64,000 nucleotides of DNA from NCBI RefSeq assembly GCF_028583425.1, contig NC_072792.1, positions 157,734,676 through 157,798,675 of the forward strand, given 5' to 3'. A program made the translations under genes and the position numbers. The first letter of the stretch is position 1. Each line of letters starts with the position of its first letter. This stretch comes from Eublepharis macularius. Taxonomy: Eukaryota > Chordata > Lepidosauria > Squamata > Eublepharidae. This document shows positions 21,191-33,137 of this stretch, in pieces. Under the pieces are notes generated by a model that saw only the letters and a list, made by a program, of their open reading frames with translations, did no database searches and was not told the origin of the DNA.

Positions 21191-22111
21191 TGGGGGTGAT
21201 TCTTGATTCCTCCTTAAAAATGGAGGACCAGGTCTCGGTGGTTGCCAGGTCCTCTTTTTACTTTCTCCGTCAGACCAGGCAGCTTGCCCCCTATCTGTCG
21301 CGACTTGACTACAGTGGTCCAAGCAATGGTCACCTCTAGACTGGACTATTGTAACGCACTCTACGCTGGGCTTCCCTCGAGCCTGATCCGGTGGTTACAA
21401 CTGGTGCAAAATGCAACTGCGCGAGTTATCACCAGAACACCAATATGGGAACATATAACACCAGTACTGCGCCAGCTGCATTGGCTACCCATGGAGTACC
21501 GAATCAGGTTCAAGGTTTTGGTACTAACCTATAAAGCCCTAAGTGGACTGGGACCATCGTACCTGTGGGACCGCCTCTCCCCATATGAGCCCCAGAGGAC
21601 TCTTCGCTCGAGCGATAAACATCTGTTAAAGATCCCTGGCCCTAGGGAGGCCTGCCTAGCATCGACCAGGGCCAGGGCGTTTTCAGCCCTGGCCCCAACC
21701 TGGTGGAACACTCTGTCTTGAGAGACCAGGGCCCGGCAGGACTTGTTATCATTTCGCTGGGCCTGCAAGATGGAGCTGTTCCACCAGGCATATGGGTGAT
21801 GCTGGGCGGTGCTCCTCCCCCCAGTGGGGGGAGGTGAGTTTCTGTGCCCTCCCACCCAAGTCATCTCACATCTTTATATGATCGTCTATAGGTGAATGTA
21901 TAACGTGCTGCTATGTTTGCAATTTTGACAGCTGTATTTATATGGTGCCAATGTATTAAATGAATGATTTGTATTATTTATATTTTAAATGGCTATTGCT
22001 GATGTATTGTGTACTGTGTTTTAAATAGTTGTAATCCGCCCTGAGCCCACTTGGTTGGGGAGGGCGGACTATAAATCTAAGTAAATAAAATAAATAAATA
22101 AATAAATAAAT
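21191..22111 (+). mobile_element. CR1/L2-type LINE, 3' end of ORF2 and 3' UTR
   Basis: An open stretch of about 160 codons (21242-21721) encodes TSRLDYCNALYAGLPSSLIR, HITPVLRQLHWLPMEYRIRF and YKALSGLGPSYLWDRLSPYE, the distinctive C-terminal part of CR1/L2/Rex-type LINE proteins. Upstream, another frame gives LGVILDSSLKMEDQVS. The 3' UTR ends in GTAATCCGCCCTGAGCCCAC and a (TAAA)n tail. It is 5'-truncated, with a frameshift near its left edge, and relatively well preserved. Confidence 0.88.
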
Positions 22112-24856
22112 ATTGCCCAGTAGGAGCATATCTATATCAGCAGACAATATCCAATAGCATAGTCTATAGTCCCTGTCCCTTACCAAGGCATCTGGAGTAA
22201 AGGTTCCTTGCTACACAGATTCAAATCTGTGTATAAATAAAATCCTTTTGCTTAGTGCTCTAATTCTATTGAAAGCCGGTCCGTTCAAGTCCTCTTCTGG
22301 CAGACAAATGCCTTCAAAAAGAGGGGCTGATTCCAACTTTGCGAGGGCTGATGGAAAACTTGGTCTAGGAGAACCCAATAACTGTCCTTGATGTGAGAAG
22401 GCTGAAGCACAGGCTGTAAGGTACAGTTAGTAGGCCAAGAACCGAAAGAGATGGTGGCTCTGTGTCTTGGCAGGTGGGCCCATACAACTGGCCAACCCAG
22501 CTAACCATTGCTGGTAGTGGTAAGTTTAGAAATCCCTATAATGCTTTGATGATAGTTTATTCATACAAATGTATCCCTGCATGGTGAACAAGGGTTACAA
22601 TTATAAAATTTTACAATGGGAAATGTATAATAATTTACCATGATTTTAACACTGTTTCACCGAAGGAGCTGGGCAGATAAGAACAAGTAACGCTAGAAAA
22701 TTTATGGGAATTTCTTGCATCACATTGACATGTCCTTGAAAATAGATTCCGCTATTCTGTGGATAGATTAACTCTCCTAAAATAATAATTGGAAGTCATA
22801 TGTTTCTCTGAAACTCAAAGAGAAAAAAAAATTCTCCTGTAAATATTTGGTCAGAGAATTTTTCTTACAAACCTTAATGTTTTCATTTAAATCCGTGAGT
22901 GACTAACTCTTGAGAGGTGACTGAATCCATTCCAAGACCAAAAGTTATGAAAGCATGCTTTGAGCAAGCTTCCTTTCACATTACCACTCTGTCAAGAAGA
23001 GCCCTGACCTTTCTGGACCACCCTCTTCAGGAATGGAGGTCATGCAGCCTGCATCCTGTCTCACGGATTCACAACCCTCCCCCTCCCGAGCAGGGAAGTT
23101 TCTACTCCAGCAGAACCGTGACATTTTGCTTCTTTGTACAGTTCCTACTGTGGATATTTATTTGTAAGTTTTTTAAAAAAGTGAAGTGAATTTGAACAAA
23201 AACCCCAACTTTCAGACTTATATTGAGGAAGGCATACTGAGCTGTTGAAGGATAAGGCAAAATAAAGTGACGTACAGGTAATTTTTTAAAAAAGATAAAC
23301 TTTCCTTATCTAATATTGTGTTGTATCATAATACTAATTTATTGCGTTCTTTCTTTCTGGTCACTTACAGCTGTTTCTACTGGCTCAAAGAGTCAGTTCA
23401 CAGTTGGCCTCTTTGTTTAGGAATGTCTCTCTGATGGCATCTTATAACACATCTTGGGGAGCTTTTCTTGCCTGGTGCCTGAAGTTTGTAGATATCACAG
23501 GAAGAATCATAGACTTTGGGGCAATTCCTAGAGCTACTATATGTCACTTCCAGGCTTGTTCCAAAAGTGATATAGCAACACCACTGACATTGCTGGGTTT
23601 TCTTTCTCCTGCCACTGCTTGGAGCAGCAGTGGGCAAAGAGGGCTTCGAGCAGGAGGTCTCCCACTGTCCCCAACTCACTTTCAAAAGTCAGTATCTTTT
23701 CACAGTGCCCCATAGTGGTTGGCTTACAATTAGGCAAGCCGTGTGGTATTTTAAAGTGGCCTGTCTAAAGAAGGAGGTTTTGGGGTTTCTTTTAAGGGCA
23801 GAATATTTTAGTTTCTTATGTTTTTAGCACAGAATGGCACTGTTTTTTCCGCTTTAGGCACAAAAAATGTTTTTAGCCATTTCAAGCCCTGTAATACACA
23901 TACCTGAGTCAATTAACACATGATGGCCATGATTCAGACTAAGATATTACTGTAAACAAGGGTTTATTCTCTGCATGTCATTGTGCCTTTGCTTTTTCAT
24001 GTACCACAAGGGCTGCTCCCCAGGTCAGGATACCATGTCTAGACCAGGGCATAAACAAACTGAAGCTGAGCTTGAGTCATTGTGTGATTCCTCACCCCCA
24101 ATAATGCTGACACGAAGCAAGTCATGGCTGGATCTCAAATGTAAGGTCAGTTAAGTTCTCCTTTGGAGGCCCTGCTCTGAGCACCACACTGACAGAGGGT
24201 GGGTGAGCCCTAGAGACAGGGCCTTCTCTGTAGTGGCACCATAATCATGGGTTTCCCTTCCCACATAAATCCGCTTGGCAACAAGTCAGCTGAATTTTAG
24301 GTACTAGACAAAAATACCCTGATTCTTCATTAGTTGGGCCGCTTCCACATGTTCCAATTTTTTCAGGTTTTCTCTGTTCCAAAGCCACGTCTTCTCAATC
24401 TGCTTCAAAAACTCGCCTTTCACATGCTTCATCCTCATGCATGCTTGTTGCGGGTGTTTGTCATGAAATAAAGTCCCAAAACACAAAACACGTTCTTTAT
24501 CTGCACCTCGTCACAAATGACATTGGCGCATTCCCACCCAACTTTCTTTTCTTTTTTTTTTTTAGCGGTACCATTGTCCTGTCTTTCAGCTTCTGTAGAA
24601 ACTGGGCATGCATAGTACTCCATTCTCTAATGTTGATTTCCTACTCAAAGTGTTTCATAAATATGCGAACAGCAGAGTAGCGCGATCACATGATTCCATA
24701 TCCTACTATATAAAAAGCACACTGTGTTCCTGACCACTCATTCCTTATCCCCATGCAGGCACAGTATTCAGGGATAAGAAGCGAGTCAGGGGCAAAATGC
24801 TTTGCCTCCCTGCTGCCTCCTCAAGACTTCAGGAGGCCTGGAAAGGCTCAGCATGG

Positions 24857-25470
24857 TTAGGGATGCCAGACCCCTGCCAGGGGCGGGGAATCCCCACCCC
24901 CACCCCCACCCCCACCCCCGCTTACCTGGCCAGCAGGGGGAGCACACCTTCTGTGTGTGCTCCCCTGTGGCGCTGCACGCTCCTGTGTGCTGCAGCCACC
25001 TGGATTGGGCCTGTTTTGGTGTGAATCAGGCCCGGATTGGGGCCACTGTGGAGCACAGGAGTGCTCCTGCCCTCCACAGAGGGCAAAACGTGCCCGTTTC
25101 GGCCCAGACCGGGCTCATTTTGGGCCCATTTTGGCATGGATCGGGCCCGTTTTGAGCTGCCGTGGAGTGCAGGAGCACTCCTGTGCTCTGCAGCAGCCCG
25201 AAATGGGCCCATTTTTGCCTGGATCAGGCCTGCTTTGGGCCACTGCAGAACACAGGAGCACTCCTGCTCTCTGCAGCAGCTCAAAACAGGCCTGATCCAT
25301 GCCAAAACGAGCCTGATTTGGGCCAAAATGGGTGCATTTTGGGCCGCTGTGGAGGGCAGGAGTGCTTCTGTGCTCCGCAGCATCCCCAATCTGGGCCCCT
25401 GCAGAGCGTGGGCGCCGTCCCAGGAGCCGCATGATGACGTCACTTCCCCAAAGTGACATCATCATGCTTG
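24857..25470. repeat. GC-rich degenerate tandem array
   Basis: About five units of 80-105 bp, each carrying a palindromic AGGAGTGCTCCTG or AGGAGCACTCCTG core followed by GCAGCAGC-type and GGGCCCATTTTG-type blocks. A CCCCCA microsatellite (24895-24918) lies near the left edge and an imperfect palindrome with GATGACGTCA lies near 25430-25466. Several long frames on both strands are by-products of the GC-rich repeat. I do not recognise the family. Confidence 0.75.
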
Positions 25471-25799
25471 TGGGAGTGCAATATAAATGCTTTAAATAAA
25501 TTATAAGATAGGAGTATTCTCATGAGGTGATTTTCCCACCCCATTATTCAAATACTTAAAGGTTGGTAAAATCATGTTACCATATCCTGAAAAATACTTC
25601 TGTCATCTTCCTACTCACCTCTCAGTATATATAATAGTCAATATGGCCTCATCTGTGGATATTTATATCTGTGAATGGGGGTCATATCAACAGAAAACAG
25701 ATAGTTCTGCAAACATGGGAGACCCCTCTCCCAAGGCTTGCAAAAAAAATCTGAAATGTTAAAAACCTTAGAGAGAGGAGGGGGTTTAAATCCCCCTAA

Positions 25800-26300
25800 A
25801 ATACATGATTACTGTCTGTGCTTGAGGAGGGGAGGAGGAGCCACCTCAATGCCAACAGCAGCCTTGCCACTGCCCCCTCTCAGGCTGGTAGGAAAGTGGA
25901 CCAGGAGCTGCTGGAGCCAGCGTGTCCCCCTCCCACGTTTCAGCTAGGTGGCCACACTGCTTGGGTGGATAAGTGGGGGAAGAGGACCAGGTGCCTCTGA
26001 GGAGTGAGCAGGGGAAGGGAGGAATGATGGTGAGTGTTGGTGCTGGCAACAGGCAGGAGGAGGAGTGAAGGGGAAGGGGTAGTAGTTCAGGAGAAAGCAG
26101 TAGCTGTGGCCAAAAGGAAGGAGAGGCAGAGCCCGATGAACAAAGGACAGATAGGTGGGAAAAGCATTGGAGGGGAATGAGTCGGTATAGCAGTAGGGAG
26201 GGGGACCGATGCGGGGAAACAGTGAGCAGGCAGGGCAGTAGGCAATCAGAGTGAGGGAGGGGCAGGCAAGTGAGCAAGAATCCCCAACCCACGAGTTTGT
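25800..26300. repeat. G/A-rich low-complexity stretch
   Basis: Strong purine bias (AGGAGGAGG, GGGGAAGGGG). It is similar in style to, but not clearly the same as, the 4909-5480 repeat. No credible reading frame. Confidence 0.4.
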
Positions 26301-26689
26301 CTGTGGTGTTTTCCTCATCTGAAATGGCCCCATTGATCTACTCTAAGGAGCCAATAGTAGTGCCCCAAAACATTTTACAACAGTAAAACAGCTCAGAGAA
26401 AACATTTACTCTGCTCTCCCTTCATATCACAAATCTAGATCCAAACTGGGCCATTGCACACCTGAAAATTGAATTTAAATAAGCACTGAGAGTTCTATCC
26501 ATGAAATTTCCAACATTATGTGTAAATTAGCACTAACATATCTTACAAGAGCAGCACACCCATCATGTATGCTTTGGAGCAAGAATGCAATATCAGTCTG
26601 ATTATAATAATAGTGTTTTATGTTACATAAAAAGGATTCAGATCCTTCAATATACCAGGGGCTGTTACAGTACATGAATACAGACAGTC

Positions 26690-26815
26690 CAACAAACTGG
26701 GATTTATTGGTTGTCACCCAACCAGAACTGCAAACTAGGGTTGATTGCTGGTTTGTTAACCACAATCTGTACAAACTGTGGTTTGTTGTAACATCTGAAT
26801 TCACTAACCACATAC
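26690..26815. repeat. 'AAACTGTGGTTTG' inverted-repeat element
   Basis: Several nested short inverted repeats of the form AACCACAATCTGTACAAACT followed by GTGGTTTGTTGTAACATCTG. Similar foldback repeats are common in reptile genomes. Boundaries are uncertain. Confidence 0.45.
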
Positions 26816-27061
26816 CATAGGCCGTAACATACTAGCATATACACCATGTAACAATATTCCACATCAAAAGAGTTGAAACATAATTACATATTTACATGGC
26901 AAGATAAAGCTTAACATTTGGAACTATGGTGATAAAAAACAGAAGCGGCAAAAGGAAGCAGAGAAAACCCATAAAATTACAGTTGTTGAGTAGCGCTGCC
27001 TTGCAGCTCCATGGCCACTGAGACCTATTGGAAAGATGTCTTCCTTGATGGGAGGTAGCTG

Positions 27062-27350
27062 TAGGGTCGCCAATTCTGGGTTGGGAAATTCCTGGAGATT
27101 TGGGAACAGAGCCTGGGGAGGGCAGGGTTTGGGGAAGGGAGGGACTTCAGCTGGGTATAATGCCATAGAGTCCTTCCTCAAAGAGCTGTCAGTTTTATTG
27201 ACTTGCACCTTTGGTCTCAGTAAGAAAGGTAGGTGAGCTATAAATAAATAAACAAATACATAAATATCTCCAGGGGGACTGATCTGTCATCTGGAGATCA
27301 GTCGTCATTCCAAGAGACCTTCAGGCCCCACCTGGAGGTTGACAAGCCCA
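27062..27350 (+). mobile_element. 'GGGTTGCCA' TIR element split by a retroposon tail
   Basis: The left part runs to CCATAGAGTCC and the right part resumes at CTCCAGGGGGACTGATC. The roughly 80 bp between (27187-27266) carry TTTGGTCTCAGTAAGAAAGG and a TAAATAAATAAAC tail, the 3' end of the 15286/20580 family. This gives a relative age: the MITE is older than this retroposon copy. Confidence 0.75.
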
Positions 27351-28258
27351 GATGACAAGGAGCAGAAAAACCGAAGTTTATATGCAAATGGATTTGTAAC
27401 TTATGTCTAGCAGAAGAACCAGACTCTGCTGCACAAAGCATGATTTATTGTGATGTCCGGATACAGCCACTGAGTTTCTTTTCTTTTTTCAAATCCTACT
27501 TCTTCTCTGTTCAGTTCAGTAAGACACAGGGAGATTTTTCTTTCTTCAACACCCCCATCCACTTCCAAGCATCAGGCAAACTGAGACAGCTGGCATACGG
27601 TTCCTATATTTGTGAGCCAAACATGGGCTCTGGCCGTCATTGTTACTAGGATATCTTTTCTACTCTGGCAAGAGATCTTCTATAAAATCTTAATTGAGCC
27701 TCTTTTAGGTTATTCAAGGCAGGGTTTTTTTGACACTGCACAAGCTAAAGCCATTGAAGTGTTTTAATTAAAGAGAAAACACAGGCTGTCGTTTTCCGCT
27801 GCGTGACACATGCAAAACAACTATCTCCTTCCCTCTGATGTGCACAGAACAGAATGTCTAAGTGAGAGCTGTTAACTGCCTTTCTGAATGTACTCAGCAT
27901 TTGTATCATCCTAGCAAAAAAAAAATCAGTAAATGTCTGTGTCAAAACCAAGGTTTGAAATAGGTTTATCAGGTGTCTGCCAGTGGCTGGCAACTCCCAG
28001 TGATTCCTACCTCTGCCCACAATTGCCCCCTGATCGGCACAAGGAGGCAGGCCCAGGAGAAGTGCCTGCACAGGAGGAGGCAGGTGGTAAAATGGGTGTG
28101 CATGCACCTGCAGCCCCTACAAATGACAACATTTCCACACTAGGCCAGGGCTGATTCTTTAAAAATCAGCCCAAAACATAGCTGGTTGCCAGGAGGGACC
28201 TAGTAACCTTAGACTGAAACTTGTGCACTGTTACTTGAGAATGGGTTTCATTGAATCC

Positions 28259-28289
<31 letters not shown>

Positions 28290-28531
28290 CAATTTATATA
28301 TTGCCCTTCAGGACAACTTAATGCCTACTCAGAGCAGTTTACAAAGTGTGATTGTCATGAGGATTATTATCCTCACAACAATCACTCTGTGCCGTGGGTG
28401 GGACTGAGAGAGATCGGAAAGAGCTGTGACTGACCCAAGGTCACCAGCTGGGTTCAAGCGGAGGAGTGGGGAATCAAATACAGTTCTCCAGATTAGAGTC
28501 CTGCCGCTCTTAACCTCTACACCAAACTGGG
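28259..28531 (-). mobile_element. tRNA-derived SINE, Sauria type, with (ATG/GAT)n tail
   Basis: A minus-strand copy: the GATGATGAT run at 28259-28288 is its 3' tail, then the TATTGCCCTTCAGGACAACT tail region, and the tRNA head at CTCTTAACCTCTACACCAAA. Confidence 0.85.
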
Positions 28532-28563
28532 TCAGTGGGACTTGGGGCCAAAAACACATCATG

Positions 28564-29235
28564 TGTGATACAAGTTGGGTCACAGGCGCCCAACCTGGCT
28601 CTCAGTTACGTGTTCACTCAGGAACAATCTTTAAAAAGCTCTTAGTCGCTCCATGTGGCTTAAAATGCTGTGAGGGAGAAGGAAAGCATTTAGGCTTCCC
28701 TCCGGTGCCATTTTTGCCATCCGAAACAGCCATGGAAAGAGGCTATTGCCCCCTTCCTTCATCTTCACATGCCACAGACATGTGGAGCATGAGAAAGAGG
28801 AAAACAGCACATGTGCACACATAACCCACCGCCATTTCTGCTGGCAAAAATTGCATCGAAGGGAAGCCTTAAGCACTTCCTTCCTGCTTGCAGCATTTGG
28901 AGCCATGGGGAGTGACTGAGAGCGGGACCACAAGTGACGCCTGACACCGGTTGGACACTAGTCAGCTTCCCTCAAGTTTTGATGGGAAATGTAGGCGTCC
29001 TGGTCTCGCAGCTTCGCTCTCTGACTGCTGTCCAATGGACTTTTCAACTGTCACTTGTCCAGCATTCCGCCAAGCTGCCTACATTTCCCATCAAAACTTG
29101 AGGGAAGCTGGCAAGTGTCCAACCTGTGTCAGGCGTCACTTGTGGTCCCGCTCTGAGTGGTTTTTAAAGGTTGGTCCCTACATGAATGTGTGACTGAGGA
29201 TTGGGTCAGGCACCTGTGACCTGACTCGAGTCACA
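28564..29235. mobile_element. Large palindromic (foldback) DNA element interrupted by a second palindrome
   Basis: The left arm 28564-28720 matches the reverse complement of 28843-28917 continued by 29156-29235, with TGTGATACAAGTTGGGTCAC against TGTGACTCGAGTCAGGTCAC at the ends. The arm is cut at 28918 by a second palindromic element and resumes at 29156. No transposase frame is present, so both look like non-autonomous DNA transposons. Confidence 0.75.
28918..29155. mobile_element. Palindromic MITE with AGAGCGGGACCACAAGTGAC ends
   Basis: Arms of about 76-80 bp (28918-28998 and 29068-29155) differ at only a handful of sites: AGCGGGACCACAAGTGACGC, the CAGCTTCCCTCAAG block and TTTTGATGGGAAATGTAGGC. 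The spacer is about 70 bp. The ends (CAGAG...) resemble hAT-like elements, but a clean target duplication is not obvious. Confidence 0.78.
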
Positions 29236-29370
29236 TATTATTTATTATTATTTATTTATTTATTCAATTTATATACCGCCCATCCACAGGGGCTCTGGGC
29301 GGTGAACAATTAAAATCGATAAAAACAAAAACTAAAATCAATATACAAATAATAAAACAAATTAACAAGG
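29236..29370 (-). repeat. LINE/SINE 3'-end fragment
   Basis: TTTATTTATTTATTCAATTT, ATATACCGCCCATCCACAGG and GGCTCTGGGCGGTGAACAAT: the reverse complement of a common squamate retroposon 3' end with an A/T-rich tail. Confidence 0.65.
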
Positions 29371-30924
29371 TGCAGTGGTGGGGAGAACCTTCCCCACCCC
29401 AAAGGTGGGGAAGATATAACATGTATCTTGGTCCTTAATTCCAAGTAACTGAGTTGAAAGCCTGAAGCTCAACTTCATAGGAAAAGTGGCACCGGTTTAG
29501 GCTCAAGAGAGATTTTAAAGAAATCTGAAGGGTTAAGTGAAACTTTGTAGGAGAAGGAGAGCTCCGAATTGCCTCCTGACAGTCAATTATCTTGAGGGAA
29601 CAGACTGCTTTGATGTAAAGGAATTCTCATTCGTAGGGCAGGAGCTACGGGGAGTTGCTGATGAAAATGGCAGACCCGTGTCAAGTTCCCTGTGCCAGAA
29701 CATGGACTACAGATTACCTACAATATATCTTGATATAATTATGCTGTGTGTTTCTTTGCCTCCCTCCTGACTCACATAATAGGCTACCATTGTCAGGACA
29801 AGAAAATGCTCTGAATAATTATTTATTTTAAATTAAACTTCTCATTGGCACAGAAGGACGAGGGGAGTTTCGGCACAGGGTTTCTGCTCTTAGTAACAGC
29901 CTTGTGTTTCATATTGCTGCTGAAGTACTTTCCGCACACCCTGTCACACGAACTCAGCTACAGCACCCTTGGGATCTCCAAGTTCTCCGCGTAAATCCAG
30001 CTCTGCAGTTTGGCGCTCTGTTCTGTGAGCCATTGTGTTACAACAAGGAGACTAGGAGGGAAGTAAGGGAAAGGCAGAAACCAAGGAGGATTTGGCAGTT
30101 TTATCTCATAGAAGGACACAGCAGGAAAAGTTCTTCTGTGGACCTGGAAAATCACTCTATGAGTTCTAATAAGTGTTATAATCCTAGGAATTAAATAATC
30201 ATCATCAGGATTACAGCCACCTTCTGGCTTTTATTTGCTTTACGTTTTTTTCATGTTTTATTTTTGCAAACCAGTGATTATCATGCCCACGTCTGTGGGC
30301 AGGGTAAGTGGCACCTTGGATCCTCCAGTGCTCTGTTCCCTAACCTGGATTTCATGAGTAATAAGATCCCACTCAGCATCGAATTATAGCACACGCAGCG
30401 GAGTCTGAAAGAAAAGGGCTAAAAATGGAAAGGAAAGCCAGGACTGCTGCAGAGCTTTTCAAACTAGCAAGTAAATATCCTCAAAATAAGCGACGAGCGT
30501 GGGAAGGAAGTTCAGAATGAAGATGCAAACCAGCAAGAAGGGTGTTTGGAAGACTAGGAAGCAAGTAGTAGTAAGATAATGACATCAGACAGGGTGAAGT
30601 GTCTCTTAAGAGCTTAAAATGAAACCACTGCTATCAGTTCTTGTGTTTCTTCCTTTCTTTGCACTCCATATGGCCTTCTAAGTCAATTGTTCTCAATATA
30701 CAAAGGTATTCCTCCATATACTGATGCAGAAAACCTCTGAATTTCAGTACCGGGAGAACAGTTTGTTGGCCTTCCAAGGAAACTGGTTGGCTATTGTACA
30801 TAAACCCAAACTGATTTAATATTTATGCGCTTCCATGCAGTGCTAACCTAGGCAGAGCTGCATCCTTCCAAACTCATTGACTTCAGTGAACTTTGAAGGG
30901 CGTTACTTTGCTGAGAACGGCACT

Positions 30925-31030
30925 TTTATTTGCCTATGTAATTTATATTCCACCTTTCCCACTGAGACTCAAAGAGAATTACACAATTGCAACAGTGAAT
31001 AAAGCTAAATTAAAAATCAGAAAACTGCAC
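30925..31030 (-). repeat. Retroposon 3'-end fragment
   Basis: GTAATTTATATTCCACCTTT and CCCACTGAGACTCAAAGAGA match the reverse complement of the 'TTGAGTCTCAGTGAGAAAGG' 3' end found at 20580-21190. Confidence 0.55.
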
Positions 31031-31139
31031 TCAAGCAGTATAGTACATACAATAAACAACATGACATAACTTGATTGCAAAAATAAGAGAATTTTAAAAA
31101 ATTGCTATACACATACATATATACATACAAACATATAAG

Positions 31140-31395
31140 CAGGGCTTTTTTTCAGTGGGAATGCGGTGGAACAGAGTTCCGGAACCTCTTGAAAATGGTC
31201 ACATGGCTGGTGGCCCCGCCCCCTGATCTCCAGACAGAGGGGAGTTTAATTTGCCCTCTGCGCCAAAGGCGCAGAGGGCAATCTCAACTCCCCTCTGTCT
31301 GGAGATCAGGGGGCGGGGCCACCAGCCATGTGACCTTTTTCTCCGAGGGCAACCCACTGAGTTCCACCACCTCTTTTCCCTGAAAAAAAGCCCTG
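31140..31395. mobile_element. hAT-type MITE with perfect 8 bp target duplication
   Basis: The TIRs begin CAGGGCTTTTTTTC and end GAAAAAAAGCCCTG. CATATAAG flanks the element exactly on both sides (31132-31139 and 31396-31403), the 8 bp duplication typical of hAT elements. The interior is a near-perfect hairpin of about 70 bp arms (GGTCACATGGCTGGTGGCCC ... CCTCTGCGCC) with its turn near 31265. Arm identity and the intact duplication suggest recent insertion. No coding capacity. Confidence 0.93.
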
Positions 31396-31849
31396 CATAT
31401 AAGAAACAAACCAGTGAAACTGCCTAGACATTCATATATGTTAACTATCCCATTATAAAAATAACTTCCTGAACAATTACATTTTATATATGATAAAAGT
31501 AATTAAAAGTCATTGTATCCTTGCATGGAACTCTAGAAATTGTAGTTGTGTAATGATGGGTAAGGTCTTCTCAGCAACCTCACCAAACTACAATTCCCAG
31601 GGTTCTATTCTTTGTTGGAAGCTGTACAAATTAAAGTAGTATAAAACTAATACAGGTTTTATGCCCATAGTCAACAGGGTATACAATATTCTCTCTCGCT
31701 GTCTTTCATGCACACACACAAACACACAGTATGCGTATCTGTGAACATTCTCATTGTTGGACGATACACATGCTGAGTGGGGGCTCGAGGAAAAAAAAAT
31801 CAAAAATGTATTTTGCAACTGAGATCTCTTGTTGGAAATTGCCTCAGCT

Positions 31850-32392
31850 AGGGTTGCCAGGTTCCTTAAGTCCCCCGGCGGGGCCCGTCCAGCAGCGGAG
31901 GAAGCCATTTGAGGGGCGGGAAGGCCGTTTTCGGCCTCCTCCGTCACTCTGCGGGCCCATGCAACAATGGAAGAGGTCAAAAGCGGCCTTCCCGCCCCTT
32001 GCGGGAGGAGGGGGAGGATGCCACAGGCCTGCAGGGCAGCTGGGCAAGGTAAGTGTGGGTCTGGGAGCTGGGATTTGGGCCATTTAAAGGATCCTGCTGC
32101 TTGCAAGTGGCAGGTCCCTTTAAATTATCAGCTGGCAGGCAGTGAGTGGGATTCCCCCACCTGCCAGCTGATATTTTAAAGGGACCTGCCTCTTGCAAGG
32201 CAGGAAAGGACCCTTTAAACTGTCAAATGCCCATTTTCCTGCCACTGCTAAGTGGCCGGAAAGGGGCATTTAAACCCCACGAACCACGAACTGGTTCGTG
32301 AACTTGCCCCAGTTCGTGGTTCCTGGTTTGTGAAAATCCACGAACTACGAACCTCATGGTTCAGTTTTTTTGTGGTTCATGCCCATCTCTAG
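31850..32392. repeat. Composite repeat with internal palindrome and 'GTTCGTGGTTC' end
   Basis: The left end resembles the GGGTTGCCAGGTTCC terminus and the middle is GC-rich. 32084-32219 is an inverted repeat around TATCAGCTGGCAGG. The right end carries repeated CACGAACCACGAACT/GGTTCGTG blocks ending GTTCATGCCCATCTCTAG. A second member of the right-end family lies at 43390-43800. Confidence 0.55.
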
Positions 32393-32829
32393 TCATAAAC
32401 AAATTAGCCACACTGATGGTTTCTGATTCTTGATTTTCTGAGAACCCCCATGTTATACATATTGCTAAAATAACTACACCAGGATTTGGCTGTCTTTTGG
32501 AACCATTTTCACAGTATGTCATTTTTTAAAAAAATGGAATATATACCTTTATATATCCCTTGTGTAAAAGTTTCTGAAGATTTAATCTATAAGATTGAAG
32601 GACAGCAATTTGGTTCAGATATTATCATCACTGAATTAGATATTATTCTACACAAGTGCCATGCGAAAGCTAGATGATATTAGAACTAAAGATGCCATAA
32701 ATTTTACAGCGAATGCTTTCAATAGTCAAACATACCAAACTTCTGTGAGGTGAATGTCTACTCTATTTACCTGTCCATTGACCACCTTGAAAAAATATTG
32801 AATGTCTTTGCAGCTGTGCAGAAGCTGTA

Positions 32830-33115
32830 ATGGTGAAGTTTTGTTTCCTTGGTGTCGAGTTTTGTTTTCTGCATAGTAGGAGAGATTTGCTCTATCTAGG
32901 CTCTTTGAGGTTACACATGCACAAAACAGTTAATCTAGGTTGCCCTTTTCTGTACCTTTTCAGAACTACAATATCCTTTTTGAGATATGGCATCCAGAAT
33001 CATATACAATATTTCATATACAGGTGAACCAAAGATCTATAGAAGGGCATTATGATTCTGGCTTTTTTATTTGTAACCTGTTTCTAATAATCCTTAGCAT
33101 TAGGCTGTAATTATA
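32830..33115 (-). mobile_element. CR1-type LINE fragment
   Basis: CTGTACCTTTTCAGAACTAC, ATATCCTTTTTGAGATATGG and AAGGGCATTATGATTCTGGC are well-known blocks of reverse-oriented sauropsid CR1 elements downstream of the reverse transcriptase. Confidence 0.75.
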
Positions 33116-33137
33116 TAATACACTTTTTCTGGATAGC

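Noticed and set aside
24922-25465. Several 90-170 codon frames on both strands
   Set aside because: They arise from the GC-rich tandem array; the peptides repeat with the DNA unit.
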